From positions 620,001-684,000 of the forward strand of contig NZ_JAAOIW010000001.1 in the NCBI RefSeq assembly GCF_011440305.1: DNA of 64,000 bases, read 5' to 3'. Source of the DNA: Paenibacillus agricola (GTDB lineage Bacteria; Bacillota; Bacilli; Paenibacillales; NBRC-103111). Of the stretch, positions 8,755-17,950 are shown piece after piece. Under the pieces are notes generated by a model, which searched no databases, was not told where the DNA came from, and saw nothing but the letters and a program-made list of their open reading frames with translations. Position 1 is the first letter of the stretch, and each line of letters starts with the position of its first letter. The position numbers were made by a program, and so were the translations under genes.

Positions 8755-9021
8755 ATGAAAACTACACTAACCAAATTCGCAGCTGTGTTGCTGCTTGTTA
8801 TTCCAGGATTTATGGCAACCTACGGATTCCTCGCCATGAAGGATGCCTTTTTCGCCCAGTTCGGGACAGCAGAATCAGACCCTCATATATTATGGGGAAA
8901 ATTCGCCATTGGCTTTGTCTTATTCGCGGCTGGAGTCGCCTTTATTGGTGGATGGACTTTTTACCGTGACCGTAAACGCAACTATCTCGCACCGCGGTTT
9001 AAAGTAAAGCGCAAAAGGTAA
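8755..9021 (+). CDS. yqzF: DUF2627 small membrane protein (YqzF-like)
   Basis: 88 residues with two predicted transmembrane helices (about 5-25 and 47-65) and a strongly basic C-terminus (RDRKRNY...KRKR), which puts the tail in the cytoplasm. It matches the DUF2627 family, whose B. subtilis member YqzF lies next to the bkd genes. AAGGAG precedes the ATG. Function is unknown. Divergent from lpdV. Confidence 0.82.
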   Translation: MKTTLTKFAAVLLLVIPGFMATYGFLAMKDAFFAQFGTAESDPHILWGKFAIGFVLFAAGVAFIGGWTFYRDRKRNYLAPRFKVKRKR

Positions 9022-9071
9022 TAAGCTTTATGCCTATGCTGCCCGCAACCCGGTTTGCCTCCTTATTAGGT

Positions 9072-9347
9072 TTAGAGGGCTATGCTGCCTTCAAGCCATT
9101 CCTCATAAGGTGTTGCCGGCAGCATTTCATAAATGTAATTCTTTATTGAGGCCTTTTCTTCATCCTTGAAAGAGTATCTGCAATCCATGCCATTAAAAAG
9201 CAGCTTTAGCAGTTGGACAATCCCATTCTTGCTTATATGTAGTTGAATAACATACAGCTCCTCAGGCTCATCTTCAAAACGACATCCCACATAAATAGCC
9301 AAAGTTTGGGCAGAACCATCTTCAATCTCACAATAGTCGAATTTCAT
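9072..9347 (-). CDS. Hypothetical small acidic protein
   Basis: 91 residues from the second of two adjacent ATGs (9347), which stands 5 bases from GGAGG; the first (9350) is only 2 bases away. The sequence is soluble and acidic with no motif I recognise, and ends in a Trp-Leu-Glu motif (YEEWLEGSIAL). It is convergent with the DUF2627 gene and divergent from the next small gene. Confidence 0.6.
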   Translation of the reverse strand: MKFDYCEIEDGSAQTLAIYVGCRFEDEPEELYVIQLHISKNGIVQLLKLLFNGMDCRYSFKDEEKASIKNYIYEMLPATPYEEWLEGSIAL

Positions 9348-9459
9348 CATAGCCTCCAAAAATAAATAGCTTTATTCCAATGCCTTCAACAAATTTCTAC
9401 AAAAAATGTATATAGCCTATGCTATACTTATGATTATCTTAGCGCAAGGAGTAGAATCA

Positions 9460-9789
9460 ATGCAAAAAATATGTCAAAAAATTGTTCGTGTTCAGAATGG
9501 TCTGATTACGGAAATTTATGATGGTTTGATGTATCGGAAGTTCGATAACAACGATATCGCATTGAAAGAACTATTAATGGATGACGTTGGGTTAGATTTT
9601 GAAGCTATGCTCCACTCTTATGGCCAAGTCATTCATGATATGGTTATAAGATTCCCGCAATTGAGCAGTTATCTTACCGAGCAGCTTCCAGAAGGATGGC
9701 TTGAATGGGCTAAAGAGTATTATGCTGATGAAATGGCAACGACCAACCTACATGCTGCTAATACAGAAGCACCACCTATTATTTTATAA
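9460..9789 (+). CDS. Hypothetical protein, 109 residues
   Basis: Start at ATG 9460, with AAGGAG 8 bases upstream; an earlier in-frame ATG (9406) has no site. Soluble, helical and acidic, with no recognised domain. A TATACT -10-like hexamer at 9423-9428 may be its promoter, although no good -35 is seen. A clear terminator follows the stop, so this is a monocistronic gene. Confidence 0.6.
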   Translation: MQKICQKIVRVQNGLITEIYDGLMYRKFDNNDIALKELLMDDVGLDFEAMLHSYGQVIHDMVIRFPQLSSYLTEQLPEGWLEWAKEYYADEMATTNLHAANTEAPPIIL

Positions 9790-9794
9790 AAGTG

Positions 9795-9846
9795 AATACC
9801 GTGTCCAGATGTGGCCATCCACCAATTTGCACACGGTATTTTTTTG
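9795..9846 (+). terminator. Rho-independent terminator
   Basis: Stem AATACCGTGT with ACACGGTATT followed by a run of T residues, just after the hypothetical gene ending at 9789. Confidence 0.85.
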
Positions 9847-9931
9847 TTATTTGAACATGATATGATATTTCTCATAGGAATAGCAATGATAAGATGATAG
9901 TATTTACTTATCCACTGAAAGGGGTGCTCTC

Positions 9932-10363
9932 ATGTTATATTCAAAAATACTAATTGCCTATGATGGTTCGAAAACATCGGATAAAGCATTCGATTCCGCA
10001 CTAAAGCTAGCTAAGCTTAACCATTTCTCAAAGCTTGAAATTATTAATGTCATTAATGAACCTTCCTATTTAGCTGGCACCATGTACTTCACGCCTTTGC
10101 AGGCATCGCAGGATGAATATACCCGTTATTCGGCTGAGGTCACTAACAAGATCAAAGATATGATCAACGACTTTTCAAATACTCACATAGAAATCAGGCT
10201 AGGCAATCCAGCAAAAACCATTCTGGATTACGCCGAAGAGACCAAAGCTGATCTCATCGTAATTGGTAGCAGAGGTTTAAATAGCTTCGGTGAATTTGTC
10301 TTAGGCAGCGTCAGCCATAACGTTATGCAGCATGCTAAAATACCTGTTTTGGTAATTAAATAA
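9932..10363 (+). CDS. Universal stress protein (UspA family)
   Basis: 143 residues. Starts with the family pattern (ILIAYDGSKTSDKA) and ends with the nucleotide-binding GxxGxxxFxxGSVS signature (GSRGLNSFGEFVLGSVS), then PVLVIK. The full motif indicates an ATP-binding member. GAAAGGGG precedes the ATG, and a strong terminator follows. Monocistronic; the stimulus cannot be read from the sequence. Confidence 0.92.
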   Translation: MLYSKILIAYDGSKTSDKAFDSALKLAKLNHFSKLEIINVINEPSYLAGTMYFTPLQASQDEYTRYSAEVTNKIKDMINDFSNTHIEIRLGNPAKTILDYAEETKADLIVIGSRGLNSFGEFVLGSVSHNVMQHAKIPVLVIK

Positions 10364-10444
10364 TCCGATTGCTCCAGCAAAAACTTCGTATTCATCATGA
10401 TGTCCAGAATCATCATTGGATAGGCCTAATCTGCTTGATAAACA

Positions 10445-10500
10445 AACCTAAAACCCCTTCTATTGATATCACATATCAATAAGAGGGGTTTTAGGTTGTT
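10445..10500 (+). terminator. Strong terminator after usp gene
   Basis: Near-perfect long inverted repeat: AACCTAAAACCCCTT pairs with AGGGGTTTTAGGTT, with an inner stem ATTGATAT/ATATCAAT and a CAC loop, followed by T-rich sequence. Confidence 0.85.
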
Positions 10501-10537
10501 TTAGCTATACTCATTTTTTTCTCAGAACTCCTTTTTC

Positions 10538-10930
10538 CTATCGCAAATTTTGCTTGGTAACCGTCTTTACAAAACGGTCGTTCTCATTCGATAGAAATCG
10601 TCTGAGGTTGCATCTGCTAGGTACGCATACTTCTTTATTTGCTACCATAGCCTGGTGCGCATCCTCGAAGGTAATTTTAATTCAGTAATCATCCATAACG
10701 ATTGGTTGCTGGCATTGATAAAGATATGCTCCTTAAGGAGAATGCCATCCATTTTCATTCTGTAATGATTGTGAATATTTACCATTCAGGATATAAAGTA
10801 TAGCATCAAGCTCAAAGGATCTATTCTAGCTCCAAAGTCCCTTTTCGATAAAGGTTCGCCTTATCGCTAGGCTTTCCCTTTTCACTTTGAATGTTTATCC
10901 CGAGTTGATAGTTAAAATATACACTCTTTC
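10538..10930 (-). pseudogene. Decayed coding-like stretch in a 0.6-kb gene-free gap
   Basis: The region 10498-11133 holds no intact gene. On the minus strand three protein-like fragments lie in different frames. One (10821-10928) ends KGTLELE and stop. A second starts near 10785 (MVNIHNHYRMKMDG). A third (about 10682-10538) contains FEDAHQAMVANKEVCVP and ends KQNLR and stop. Joining them needs at least two frameshifts and one stop read-through, as expected for a dead gene. I do not recognise the family, and chance remains possible. Confidence 0.33.
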
Positions 10931-11133
10931 ATTAATTTTGTAAATATTCAAATAATTCTGTTAATTATAAGTAAGCCTACTTTTTCTTGATATAACGCTT
11001 TCATTCTTGCTAAAGCTTTCAATTACTCTAATTATACGATGTGATATGCATATCTAGAAATCAGATCTATTAAGACTAGCCTTTACCATAACGGGTAAAA
11101 CTACAATCATAATAAAATAAAGGAGCAAAACCC

Positions 11134-11646
11134 ATGATCAGCAATCGTGAATTGAAGGATGAAATCGAGCAATTAAGCGAACATAATCAATTATTAACTC
11201 AAGAATTACAATCGATTAAAGAACTGCTTATCCAGCAATCAGCTAATAAGGACAGCAATAAGGATTCAGGCAGTGCGGGTAGTTCAAAGAACAATAAGGA
11301 TGAAGCAAATGGCGGCAATCAACCAAACAGCAGTAATGTGGATAGTAGTAAAGATGCTACCACCACTAAAGGAAGCAGCAGCCAAAAGAACAGTTCCACT
11401 GATTCAGCCGATAGTGCGGGCAAAAGTGATAACCAGGATAAAGAGCTATCTGCCATAGCTACGGATTTTTCTATGCTCAAGGATTTAACCAGCGAATTAG
11501 AGGTTAAAATGCAAAGCTATATCCAAAACAGCTCCAGTGGTGGCGACACATTAACGAATGAAGATGCGGTTAATCTTGTACTGGCAATTATGAATGGAAT
11601 GATTGATTGGACTATGGATATGGTATCCAAGCCTAGCAGTAATTAA
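11134..11646 (+). CDS. Hypothetical protein with coiled coil and Ser/Asn-rich linker
   Basis: 170 residues, GGAG site before the ATG. Residues 1-37 form a heptad-like helix (ELKDEIEQLSEHNQLLTQEL). Residues 38-105 are a low-complexity Ser/Lys/Asn/Asp linker. Residues 106-170 look like a folded helical domain (DLTSELEVKMQSYI; VNLVLAIMNGMIDWTMDMV). No signal peptide. A two-helix-domain protein with a flexible tether suggests a scaffold or adaptor, but I recognise no family. Confidence 0.65.
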   Translation: MISNRELKDEIEQLSEHNQLLTQELQSIKELLIQQSANKDSNKDSGSAGSSKNNKDEANGGNQPNSSNVDSSKDATTTKGSSSQKNSSTDSADSAGKSDNQDKELSAIATDFSMLKDLTSELEVKMQSYIQNSSSGGDTLTNEDAVNLVLAIMNGMIDWTMDMVSKPSSN

Positions 11647-11683
11647 TAACGTAGCGACCTGTTCTAAACACGCTGTGGCATAA

Positions 11684-11721
11684 AAAGCACCATCCCCGGA
11701 TCTTTCCGAGAATGGTGCTTT
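11684..11721 (+). terminator. Hairpin terminator
   Basis: AAAGCACCAT pairs with ATGGTGCTTT around an inner CGG/CCG stem, 40 bases after the stop at 11646. The T-run is short, so efficiency is uncertain. Confidence 0.6.
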
Positions 11722-11905
11722 ACGTATGCTTCAATTCAATTAGAGCAAGCTAATATTGCTAAATGGACTGACCGGGGAGGGCAAAACCTACGTAGTTTAT
11801 TAACATTGTTCCGGAGGCGTTTATCGGAACCCCATCGCTAATAGGCGATAAACTCTTGGCAACCATGCTCCAAACAAACGCGCTACCTCCGCGTCAATCG
11901 GACTT

Positions 11906-12709
11906 TCAAGACACCTTATGCTCGATTCTGAGCTTATCGGCAACCATCGCGATAAATTCGCTATTCGTCGGCTTGGATTTCGAGATATTAATCGTATATC
12001 CGAACAGATGCGAGATGCTGTCGATGTTGCCGCGCGTCCAAGCGACTTCAATTGCATGGCGGATTGCACGTTCGACGCGGCTAGGTGTTGTTTTGTATTT
12101 TTCGGCAATTTGCGGATAGAGCGTTTTCGTAATGGAGCCTAATATTTCAATATTATTATAAATAATCGTAATGGCTTCACGCAGGTACTGGTAGCCCTTA
12201 ATATGAGCCGGTACGCCGATCTCATGAATGATTGTTGTAATATTAGCATCCAAATTTTTTCCTTTAGGAAGCTGTACGACATTGGCCCTGGCGCTGGATG
12301 TGTTGGAAGTAACTGAATTGCTTTGATTGTTGGATACTAGCTGCCGGATTCGATTCGTTAGGATTTCCATATCAAAAGGCTTTAATATGTAATAGGAAGC
12401 ACCTAATTGAACCGCCTTTTGTGTAATGTTTTCTTGGCCAAAGGCGGTGAGCATAATAACCTTTGGTTGTGGATTCAAATTCATATCACGAAGCTTTTCC
12501 AATACACCCAAACCATCCAGATGCGGCATAATGATATCTAGAATAAGCACATCTGGCATCCGTTCGCTTTCTTGAATCAAGCGGAGTACATCATTACCAT
12601 TGTAGGCAATACCAGAAACATGCATGTCTTCTTGTTCATCAATATATTCAGAAAGTAAGTTTGTGAATTCTCGGTTGTCATCAGCCAGCAAGACCTCAAT
12701 CGTTTGCAA
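11906..12709 (-). CDS. spo0A: Spo0A, sporulation master regulator
   Basis: 267 residues from a TTG codon at 12709, placed 8 bases after AAGGAGG; this equals the B. subtilis length. Receiver domain 1-125 with Asp10, Asp11 and phospho-acceptor Asp58 (DIIMPHLDG). Effector domain about 145-267 with the nearly invariant [18 protein letters not shown] and [19 protein letters not shown] recognition helix. Phospho-Spo0A controls entry into sporulation. Three 0A-box heptamers upstream indicate autoregulation. Confidence 0.98.
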   Translation of the reverse strand: MQTIEVLLADDNREFTNLLSEYIDEQEDMHVSGIAYNGNDVLRLIQESERMPDVLILDIIMPHLDGLGVLEKLRDMNLNPQPKVIMLTAFGQENITQKAVQLGASYYILKPFDMEILTNRIRQLVSNNQSNSVTSNTSSARANVVQLPKGKNLDANITTIIHEIGVPAHIKGYQYLREAITIIYNNIEILGSITKTLYPQIAEKYKTTPSRVERAIRHAIEVAWTRGNIDSISHLFGYTINISKSKPTNSEFIAMVADKLRIEHKVS

Positions 12710-12770
12710 GATAGCTTCCTCCTTCAAAATGGGAAAATCAATGAATAACAGTTATATCTGTCATTATACT

Positions 12771-12898
12771 TTCGACATGGTACATAAAATTCCTTCTGTC
12801 GAAAATTATTTTTCTGGATTTATTTTTCATTTTATCTTATAATTAATAATTTAATTTATATTAAGTCAAATTACTTCACCAGAAGTCAACATTCGACA
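12771..12898 (-). promoter_or_regulatory. Three Spo0A boxes upstream of spo0A
   Basis: The 0A-box heptamer TGTCGAA occurs at 12771-12777 (minus), 12797-12803 (plus) and 12892-12898 (minus), all exact. They lie 62-189 bases before the spo0A start in A/T-rich DNA. B. subtilis spo0A is likewise controlled by its own product. Confidence 0.75.
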
Positions 12899-12908
12899 AA
12901 CAAAAGTA

Positions 12909-12935
12909 AATAAAAATAAGTTCCCCGAAGGGAAC
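12909..12935 (-). terminator. Terminator of spoIVB with UUCG loop
   Basis: On the minus strand GTTCCC-TTCG-GGGAAC is followed by TTATTTTTATTT. The hairpin begins immediately after the spoIVB stop codon, and the stable UUCG tetraloop is notable. Confidence 0.85.
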
Positions 12936-14267
12936 TCAAGACGCTTCTTTTAGCTCATTTGGAGTTTGGCGAAGTACAATGCCTGCATCCTGTAGCATCC
13001 ATTCGATAAAACAACCATAGCCGCTTGAGGGGTCATTGACGAATACATGGGTTACTGCCCCAATAACTTTTCCATTCTGGATGATAGGACTCCCACTCAT
13101 GCCTTGTACGATTCCCCCTGTTTTCTCAAGCAAGCGTGGATCTGTTATTTTAATAACCATCCCTTTGGTTGCCGGAAAATCCTGCTTGGACACGTGGATA
13201 ACTTCAATATCGAATTTTTCGACTTTTTGGCCATTAACTACGGTATAAATCTGGGCAGGTCCTTCTTTAACCTCTTCAGAAAAGGCTACAGGTAGCGCTT
13301 CTTTACTTAAGCTGTGATCAGGAAGCTCACGCATTTTCCCGAAGATGCCAAAGGCTGTGTTTTTCTCGATATTGCCAAGCACCTTGCTTTCTTTAGAAAA
13401 CTGGGCTCTTTTCTCGCCTGGCTCCCCGTTTTGGCTTTTGGAAATCGAGGTAACATTAGAATGAACAATTTCGCCAGTGCCCACCGTTATTGGCGTTTGC
13501 GTGTCCATATCGGTAATAACATGGCCTAGTGCGCCATATACGCCTTGATCCGGTGCAAAGAAGGTCAATGTCCCTACACCTGCCGCTGAGTCGCGAATGT
13601 ACAGGCCAAGCCGGTAGGTCTGGTCCACAACATCATAAGCAGGCTGCATTTGAAGCTCAATTAATTCATTATTGCGGTTCACTGTCAAATTCAATGGCTT
13701 TTTGCTCTCTCCTGCCTCATTTACAACATCAGCAACCTTGGAAACATCGGTAATCGGCTTGCCGTTAATCTTGACGATTAAGTCGCCCAATTGAACCTTG
13801 GCGTCCTCGCCTGGCGAAATCTTTTTCTCCTCCGCTACAGTTACCAGATGATGGCCGACTACAAGAACACCCGCCGACTTCAGCTTTACTCCAATGGTAT
13901 GCCCACCCGGAATAATTCGGAGGTCAGGCACCACATTGACCTTGACCGTTTTGAGCGGAATGGTTCCGAAGAGCTTTAGCTTTAATTCGGTTTGCCCCGC
14001 TTTATAGGTTTCTAAGGAAATCGGCTGATGAAGGTCTACTTGAAATGAGTGCTTGGCTGATCCATTAACCTTTACAATGTCTGGACCATTAACCGTGACT
14101 TGCGCGTTTACGGGCATCGAAAGCTGGAGGCTGGCTTGTTGGCCGGTGAACAGCCTCAGTTCTTCTGGAAATGAAGCAAAGCTTTGGAAGGGTGTGGACA
14201 GGCTGCCCAGACAAACGAAAAAGATGAGCATCAATCCAAATAATTTTCTTCTATGGTTGGAACTCAT
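12936..14267 (-). CDS. spoIVB: SpoIVB serine peptidase
   Basis: 443 residues from the ATG at 14267 (AAGGGAG upstream); an in-frame GTG at 14300 lacks a site. N-terminal membrane or signal segment at about 8-31, a PDZ domain near 112-200 (GDLIVKINGKPITDVSKV), then the SA-clan peptidase domain with GALGHVITD (catalytic His) and GMSGSP (catalytic Ser391). SpoIVB is secreted from the forespore and cleaves SpoIVFA to trigger sigma-K processing. Located between recN and spo0A as in Bacillus. Confidence 0.95.
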   Translation of the reverse strand: MSSNHRRKLFGLMLIFFVCLGSLSTPFQSFASFPEELRLFTGQQASLQLSMPVNAQVTVNGPDIVKVNGSAKHSFQVDLHQPISLETYKAGQTELKLKLFGTIPLKTVKVNVVPDLRIIPGGHTIGVKLKSAGVLVVGHHLVTVAEEKKISPGEDAKVQLGDLIVKINGKPITDVSKVADVVNEAGESKKPLNLTVNRNNELIELQMQPAYDVVDQTYRLGLYIRDSAAGVGTLTFFAPDQGVYGALGHVITDMDTQTPITVGTGEIVHSNVTSISKSQNGEPGEKRAQFSKESKVLGNIEKNTAFGIFGKMRELPDHSLSKEALPVAFSEEVKEGPAQIYTVVNGQKVEKFDIEVIHVSKQDFPATKGMVIKITDPRLLEKTGGIVQGMSGSPIIQNGKVIGAVTHVFVNDPSSGYGCFIEWMLQDAGIVLRQTPNELKEAS

Positions 14268-14385
14268 GGTGTCACGCTCCCTTGCTTCCTGCGCATTCAC
14301 GGTACATCTCTTACCGCTGTTTGCGTACCCTTAAGGTATCCCCAGTCCAACCGTTTTATAAGTGAAAATGATCCCACACTTGGTT

Positions 14386-16080
14386 CTACATACTTCTTTT
14401 TTTGTCTTCTGCCAAGTCAAGCATTTCCTGAGCATGCTGTAGCGTGGTCTCCGTCACTTCTACGCCACCCAGCATACGAGCTAGCTCATGGATGCGTCCA
14501 CTCATGTCAAGATCATCTACATTCGTAAAGGTGCGTGTCCCATCTGTAGATTTATGGATACAATAATGGGAATCAGCCATGCAAGCTACCTGTGGTAAAT
14601 GAGTAATGGAAAAAACCTGGCAGTCGCGGGACAGCCGCGACATTTTTTCAGCTATTGCTTGCGCGGCACGTCCGCTTACACCGGTATCCACTTCATCAAA
14701 AACGAGTACAGGGATCCTGTCTACCCGGGCAAAAATGGATTTTAAGGCAAGCATTACCCTGGAAATCTCACCGCCTGAAGCAATTTTGCTTAACGAGCGT
14801 AGTGGCTCTCCAGGATTGGCCGATATTAAAAATTCCACATCATCTGCTCCATTAACGCCAAAAGCAGCTTCATTGTATCTTATCTGGACTTTGAATTGTG
14901 TTTTGTCCATATGAAGGTCACGCAGCTCTGCTACGATTTCTGAGGCCAGCTTCTCCGATATCAGTTGCCTTTGCTCGGACAAGCGTTTAGCCCATTTACG
15001 CACGTTTTCTGCCGCCTGCTTCTCCTGCTTTTGCAGCTCCTGCAGCAGCTCGTCCTTATTCTCGATCAGATCCAGTTCTTTTTGCACTTTGGATACATAA
15101 GCAAGGATATCGGCAATACTATCTCCGTATTTACGACGCAAGGACGCTATCATATGTAACCGTTGTTCAATATCATCTAGCCGGATTGGGTTAAATTCAA
15201 TGTCGTCCCGATAATCGCGAATTTGGTAAACTGCATCCTCAAGCTGGTAATAGGCATTCTGGATTTGTTCCATTAAAGGATTCAGCTTAGCAGGATCCAA
15301 AGGAGCGATATCCTCAATTTGCTGCATCATTTTGTTGATGGTTTCCAGACCGCTTCCTGCCGAACTCATCGATTCATAGGAATCGGCAGCATTTTGATAT
15401 ATTTTTTCGGCATTGGCTAGTTTGCGCTTTTCTTCATTTAAAGATTCATCCTCACCCAAAATTAATTGGGCGGTGTTGATTTCCTCAACCTGGAACCGGT
15501 ACAAATCAAGCATTTGCAAGGATTGTTTACTGGTGGTCTCCAGATCCTTTAATCTCTTACGGATTCCCGTATAAACCTGATAAGCTTTTGTATACTCATT
15601 TTTTATAGACATGATGGCTGCTTCGCCGAATAAATCCAGCCAATTAATATGCTGCTCTACTTGAAAAAGCGATTGATGCTCATGCTGGCCATGAATATTA
15701 ACAAGCCAAGCGCCTACTGTTTTTAATCCGGTCTGGTTGATCATTTGTCCATTTATACGGCTGGTGCTTTTTCCTTGGGATGTAATTTCACGCCGGATGA
15801 TTAAGTGCTCCTCCGCATCCGCTTCAATCCCTAAACCTGCCAAAGCAGCCCAAACCGGATGGCCTGCTTCAATATGGAATAAAGCTTCAATCGTGGATTT
15901 GTCGCTTCCATAACGCACCAAATCCGCCGAGCTTCTTCCCCCAGCGACTAAGGTTAAGGCATCAATGATGATTGATTTACCAGCTCCGGTTTCCCCTGTT
16001 AACACATGAAAACCTTTACGAAAATGAAGATGAACCGATTCTATTACCGCTAAGTTGCGTATCGACATTTCAAGCAGCAT
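14386..16080 (-). CDS. recN: DNA repair protein RecN
   Basis: 564 residues. SMC-like ATPase with Walker A GETGAGKS (29-36), long central coiled coil (about 150-380), the ABC signature SGGEISRVMLALK and Walker B VLVFDEVDTGVSG. RecN is recruited early to double-strand breaks. GGGAGAG precedes the ATG. Follows argR, the usual Firmicute order. Confidence 0.95.
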   Translation of the reverse strand: MLLEMSIRNLAVIESVHLHFRKGFHVLTGETGAGKSIIIDALTLVAGGRSSADLVRYGSDKSTIEALFHIEAGHPVWAALAGLGIEADAEEHLIIRREITSQGKSTSRINGQMINQTGLKTVGAWLVNIHGQHEHQSLFQVEQHINWLDLFGEAAIMSIKNEYTKAYQVYTGIRKRLKDLETTSKQSLQMLDLYRFQVEEINTAQLILGEDESLNEEKRKLANAEKIYQNAADSYESMSSAGSGLETINKMMQQIEDIAPLDPAKLNPLMEQIQNAYYQLEDAVYQIRDYRDDIEFNPIRLDDIEQRLHMIASLRRKYGDSIADILAYVSKVQKELDLIENKDELLQELQKQEKQAAENVRKWAKRLSEQRQLISEKLASEIVAELRDLHMDKTQFKVQIRYNEAAFGVNGADDVEFLISANPGEPLRSLSKIASGGEISRVMLALKSIFARVDRIPVLVFDEVDTGVSGRAAQAIAEKMSRLSRDCQVFSITHLPQVACMADSHYCIHKSTDGTRTFTNVDDLDMSGRIHELARMLGGVEVTETTLQHAQEMLDLAEDKKRSM

Positions 16081-16094
16081 CGTTATCTCTCCCG

Positions 16095-16544
16095 TTAGCT
16101 AAGCATGGATAAAATTTGATTAACAACTTTATTGCTCTGATCCTTCGTTCGGCATATGATTAATATCGTGTCATCACCACAGATCGTACCCATAATTTCT
16201 TGCCATTCTAGGCTGTCGATTAAAGAGCCTATCGCATTGGCTGTTCCTGGAAGGCTCTTAAGCACAACAAGGTTTTCAGTACTATCGATATGGACAAAAT
16301 GGTCGTTCAAAGCCCGCTTTAAACGAACTAATGGATTGTAGCGCTGGTCTGCTGGCACAGAATACTTATAACGCCCGTCGTCCAGGGGTACCTTCATCAG
16401 ATGAAGCTCTTTGATATCGCGGGAAATGGTCGCTTGGGTAACCGGAAAGCCCGCATCGCGCAGCCGATCAACAAGCTCGTCCTGCGTTTCGATTTCATTA
16501 TTGTTAATCATTTCGCGTATTTTAATATGCCGCTGGCCTTTCAT
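16095..16544 (-). CDS. argR: Arginine repressor ArgR/AhrC
   Basis: 149 residues. N-terminal winged helix with [14 protein letters not shown] (about 36-49) and C-terminal hexamerisation/arginine-binding domain with [14 protein letters not shown] (119-132). It represses arginine synthesis and activates catabolism when arginine is bound. The start codon follows the stop of the upstream membrane protein gene directly (TAAATG). Confidence 0.95.
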   Translation of the reverse strand: MKGQRHIKIREMINNNEIETQDELVDRLRDAGFPVTQATISRDIKELHLMKVPLDDGRYKYSVPADQRYNPLVRLKRALNDHFVHIDSTENLVVLKSLPGTANAIGSLIDSLEWQEIMGTICGDDTILIICRTKDQSNKVVNQILSMLS

Positions 16545-17012
16545 TTATCCCTCATCCTCATTATCTATTTGAAATAGGATCCGCTGTACTTTTCTTTGCT
16601 GGCTGTCTACATAAAGAATTCCGGTCGTCTGTGGATACAATAAATGGAAAACAAGCAAATGGTCACGTATCGAGCTGCCCGTTAATTCCATAGGCTTGCG
16701 TTCTCTTGCGGATTTCACAATATAATACAGGCCTTCCCGCTCCACAAAATAGTCAATGAACAAGCGGCTTTGCAAAAGCTCATTATCGTTAACAGAAATA
16801 TGGATGGGGATGCGCTGCTTGCCGCTTATAACCTTATAGCCTTCATCATCAAGTAAGCGGGTAACTTCATCTTCAGTGACAGGAGCTTCATCCGGAATCG
16901 GGAGCCCTTCACCTTCCACGGTTTTTCTAATTCGAGCACGAATGGACAGAAATATCCAAAATCCCAACACGATCATAATTAAAAAGATTACCAAACCATC
17001 GCCATTTTGCAT
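16545..17012 (-). CDS. Conserved single-pass membrane protein of unknown function
   Basis: 155 residues. One transmembrane helix at about 8-24, then a soluble, probably cytoplasmic domain. GGGGTGAAG precedes the ATG. Wedged between tlyA and argR with no gap to argR, a position not occupied by such a gene in B. subtilis. The C-terminal half reads as alternating beta strands (KVQRILFQID; SRLFIDYFVE). I recognise no family. Coupling to argR suggests a shared transcript, not necessarily shared function. Confidence 0.7.
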   Translation of the reverse strand: MQNGDGLVIFLIMIVLGFWIFLSIRARIRKTVEGEGLPIPDEAPVTEDEVTRLLDDEGYKVISGKQRIPIHISVNDNELLQSRLFIDYFVEREGLYYIVKSARERKPMELTGSSIRDHLLVFHLLYPQTTGILYVDSQQRKVQRILFQIDNEDEG

Positions 17013-17062
17013 CCAGCTTCACCCCAATGGTTACTATTCGTGAATCATGGGTCGATTCCTCC

Positions 17063-17097
17063 AAAAAAACAAAAAACTCATCCGCCAGATGAGTTTT
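17063..17097 (-). terminator. Terminator overlapping tlyA 3' end
   Basis: Stem AAAACTCATC/GATGAGTTTT (17073-17097). On the minus strand it is followed by a T-run. The stem includes the last codons of tlyA, so it separates tlyA from the membrane-protein/argR/recN unit. Confidence 0.75.
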
Positions 17098-17917
17098 GAA
17101 GCTTTTGCGCATCGATGACTACTTGCCTAATCCACTCGTCTTGTAGTTCAGTTGTAAGGGTTGTCTCAGGCTCTGCAGCATGAAAGTAGGCAAGAAATTC
17201 CACGTTGCCTTCTCCACCGCGAATAGGCGAGAACGTAAGGCCCTGCAAATAAAATCCGGCTTCCTTGGCAAATCCAAGCACCGCTTGAAGCACATCGGTA
17301 TGGACAGCTGGTTCACGGATCACACCTGTTTTAGGAACCTTCTCTCGCCCTGCCTCGAATTGAGGCTTGATCAAGGCAATCACCGAGCCCTGATCTCCAA
17401 GTATGCTTTTTAATGGAGGAAGAATCAGCTTTAAGGAGATGAAAGAAACATCAATAGATACAAAGCTAGGCTTAGTGCCGCCACCCAGATCCTCTGGTTT
17501 CATAAATCGAAAGTTGGTACGTTCCATCACATGTACACGAGGATCATTGCGTATTAGCCAATCCAATTGGTTATAACCGACATCCACCGCATATACCTCA
17601 GCAGCACCGTTCTGCAAGGCACAGTCCGTGAAACCACCTGTCGAAGCACCGATGTCCAGCATCGTTACACCTGTCAGATCAATCTCAAATAGCTTTAACG
17701 CCTTTTCCAGCTTTAAGCCGCCTCTACTTACATAAGGATGAATAGCGCCCTTAACAATAATCCTCGAGCTTCTAAGCACCTTCGTGCCTGCCTTGTCACT
17801 GGGTACGTCATCTACAAGGACAAGCCCCGCCATAATGGAGGCTTTGGCTTTTTCCCTTGTAGCAAAAAAACCTTGCTCCACTAACAATATATCCAACCGT
17901 TCTTTATCTACAGCCAT
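17078..17917 (-). CDS. tlyA: TlyA-family S4/FtsJ rRNA methyltransferase or hemolysin-like protein
   Basis: 279 residues, equivalent to B. subtilis YqxC. An S4 RNA-binding domain (about 4-65) precedes an FtsJ-type methyltransferase domain with the SAM motif MLDIGASTGGFTDCAL (86-101). Mycobacterial TlyA 2'-O-methylates 16S and 23S rRNA; that activity is inferred here. The upstream site is weak. Lies downstream of dxs. Confidence 0.9.
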   Translation of the reverse strand: MAVDKERLDILLVEQGFFATREKAKASIMAGLVLVDDVPSDKAGTKVLRSSRIIVKGAIHPYVSRGGLKLEKALKLFEIDLTGVTMLDIGASTGGFTDCALQNGAAEVYAVDVGYNQLDWLIRNDPRVHVMERTNFRFMKPEDLGGGTKPSFVSIDVSFISLKLILPPLKSILGDQGSVIALIKPQFEAGREKVPKTGVIREPAVHTDVLQAVLGFAKEAGFYLQGLTFSPIRGGEGNVEFLAYFHAAEPETTLTTELQDEWIRQVVIDAQKLQNSSGG

Positions 17918-17950
17918 CTTGAAGAGGTTCCCACTTTCTATTGAAGCTTA

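Noticed and set aside
10228-10416. 62-codon frame antisense to the usp gene end
   Set aside because: Largely the reverse complement of conserved usp codons, with no ribosome site.
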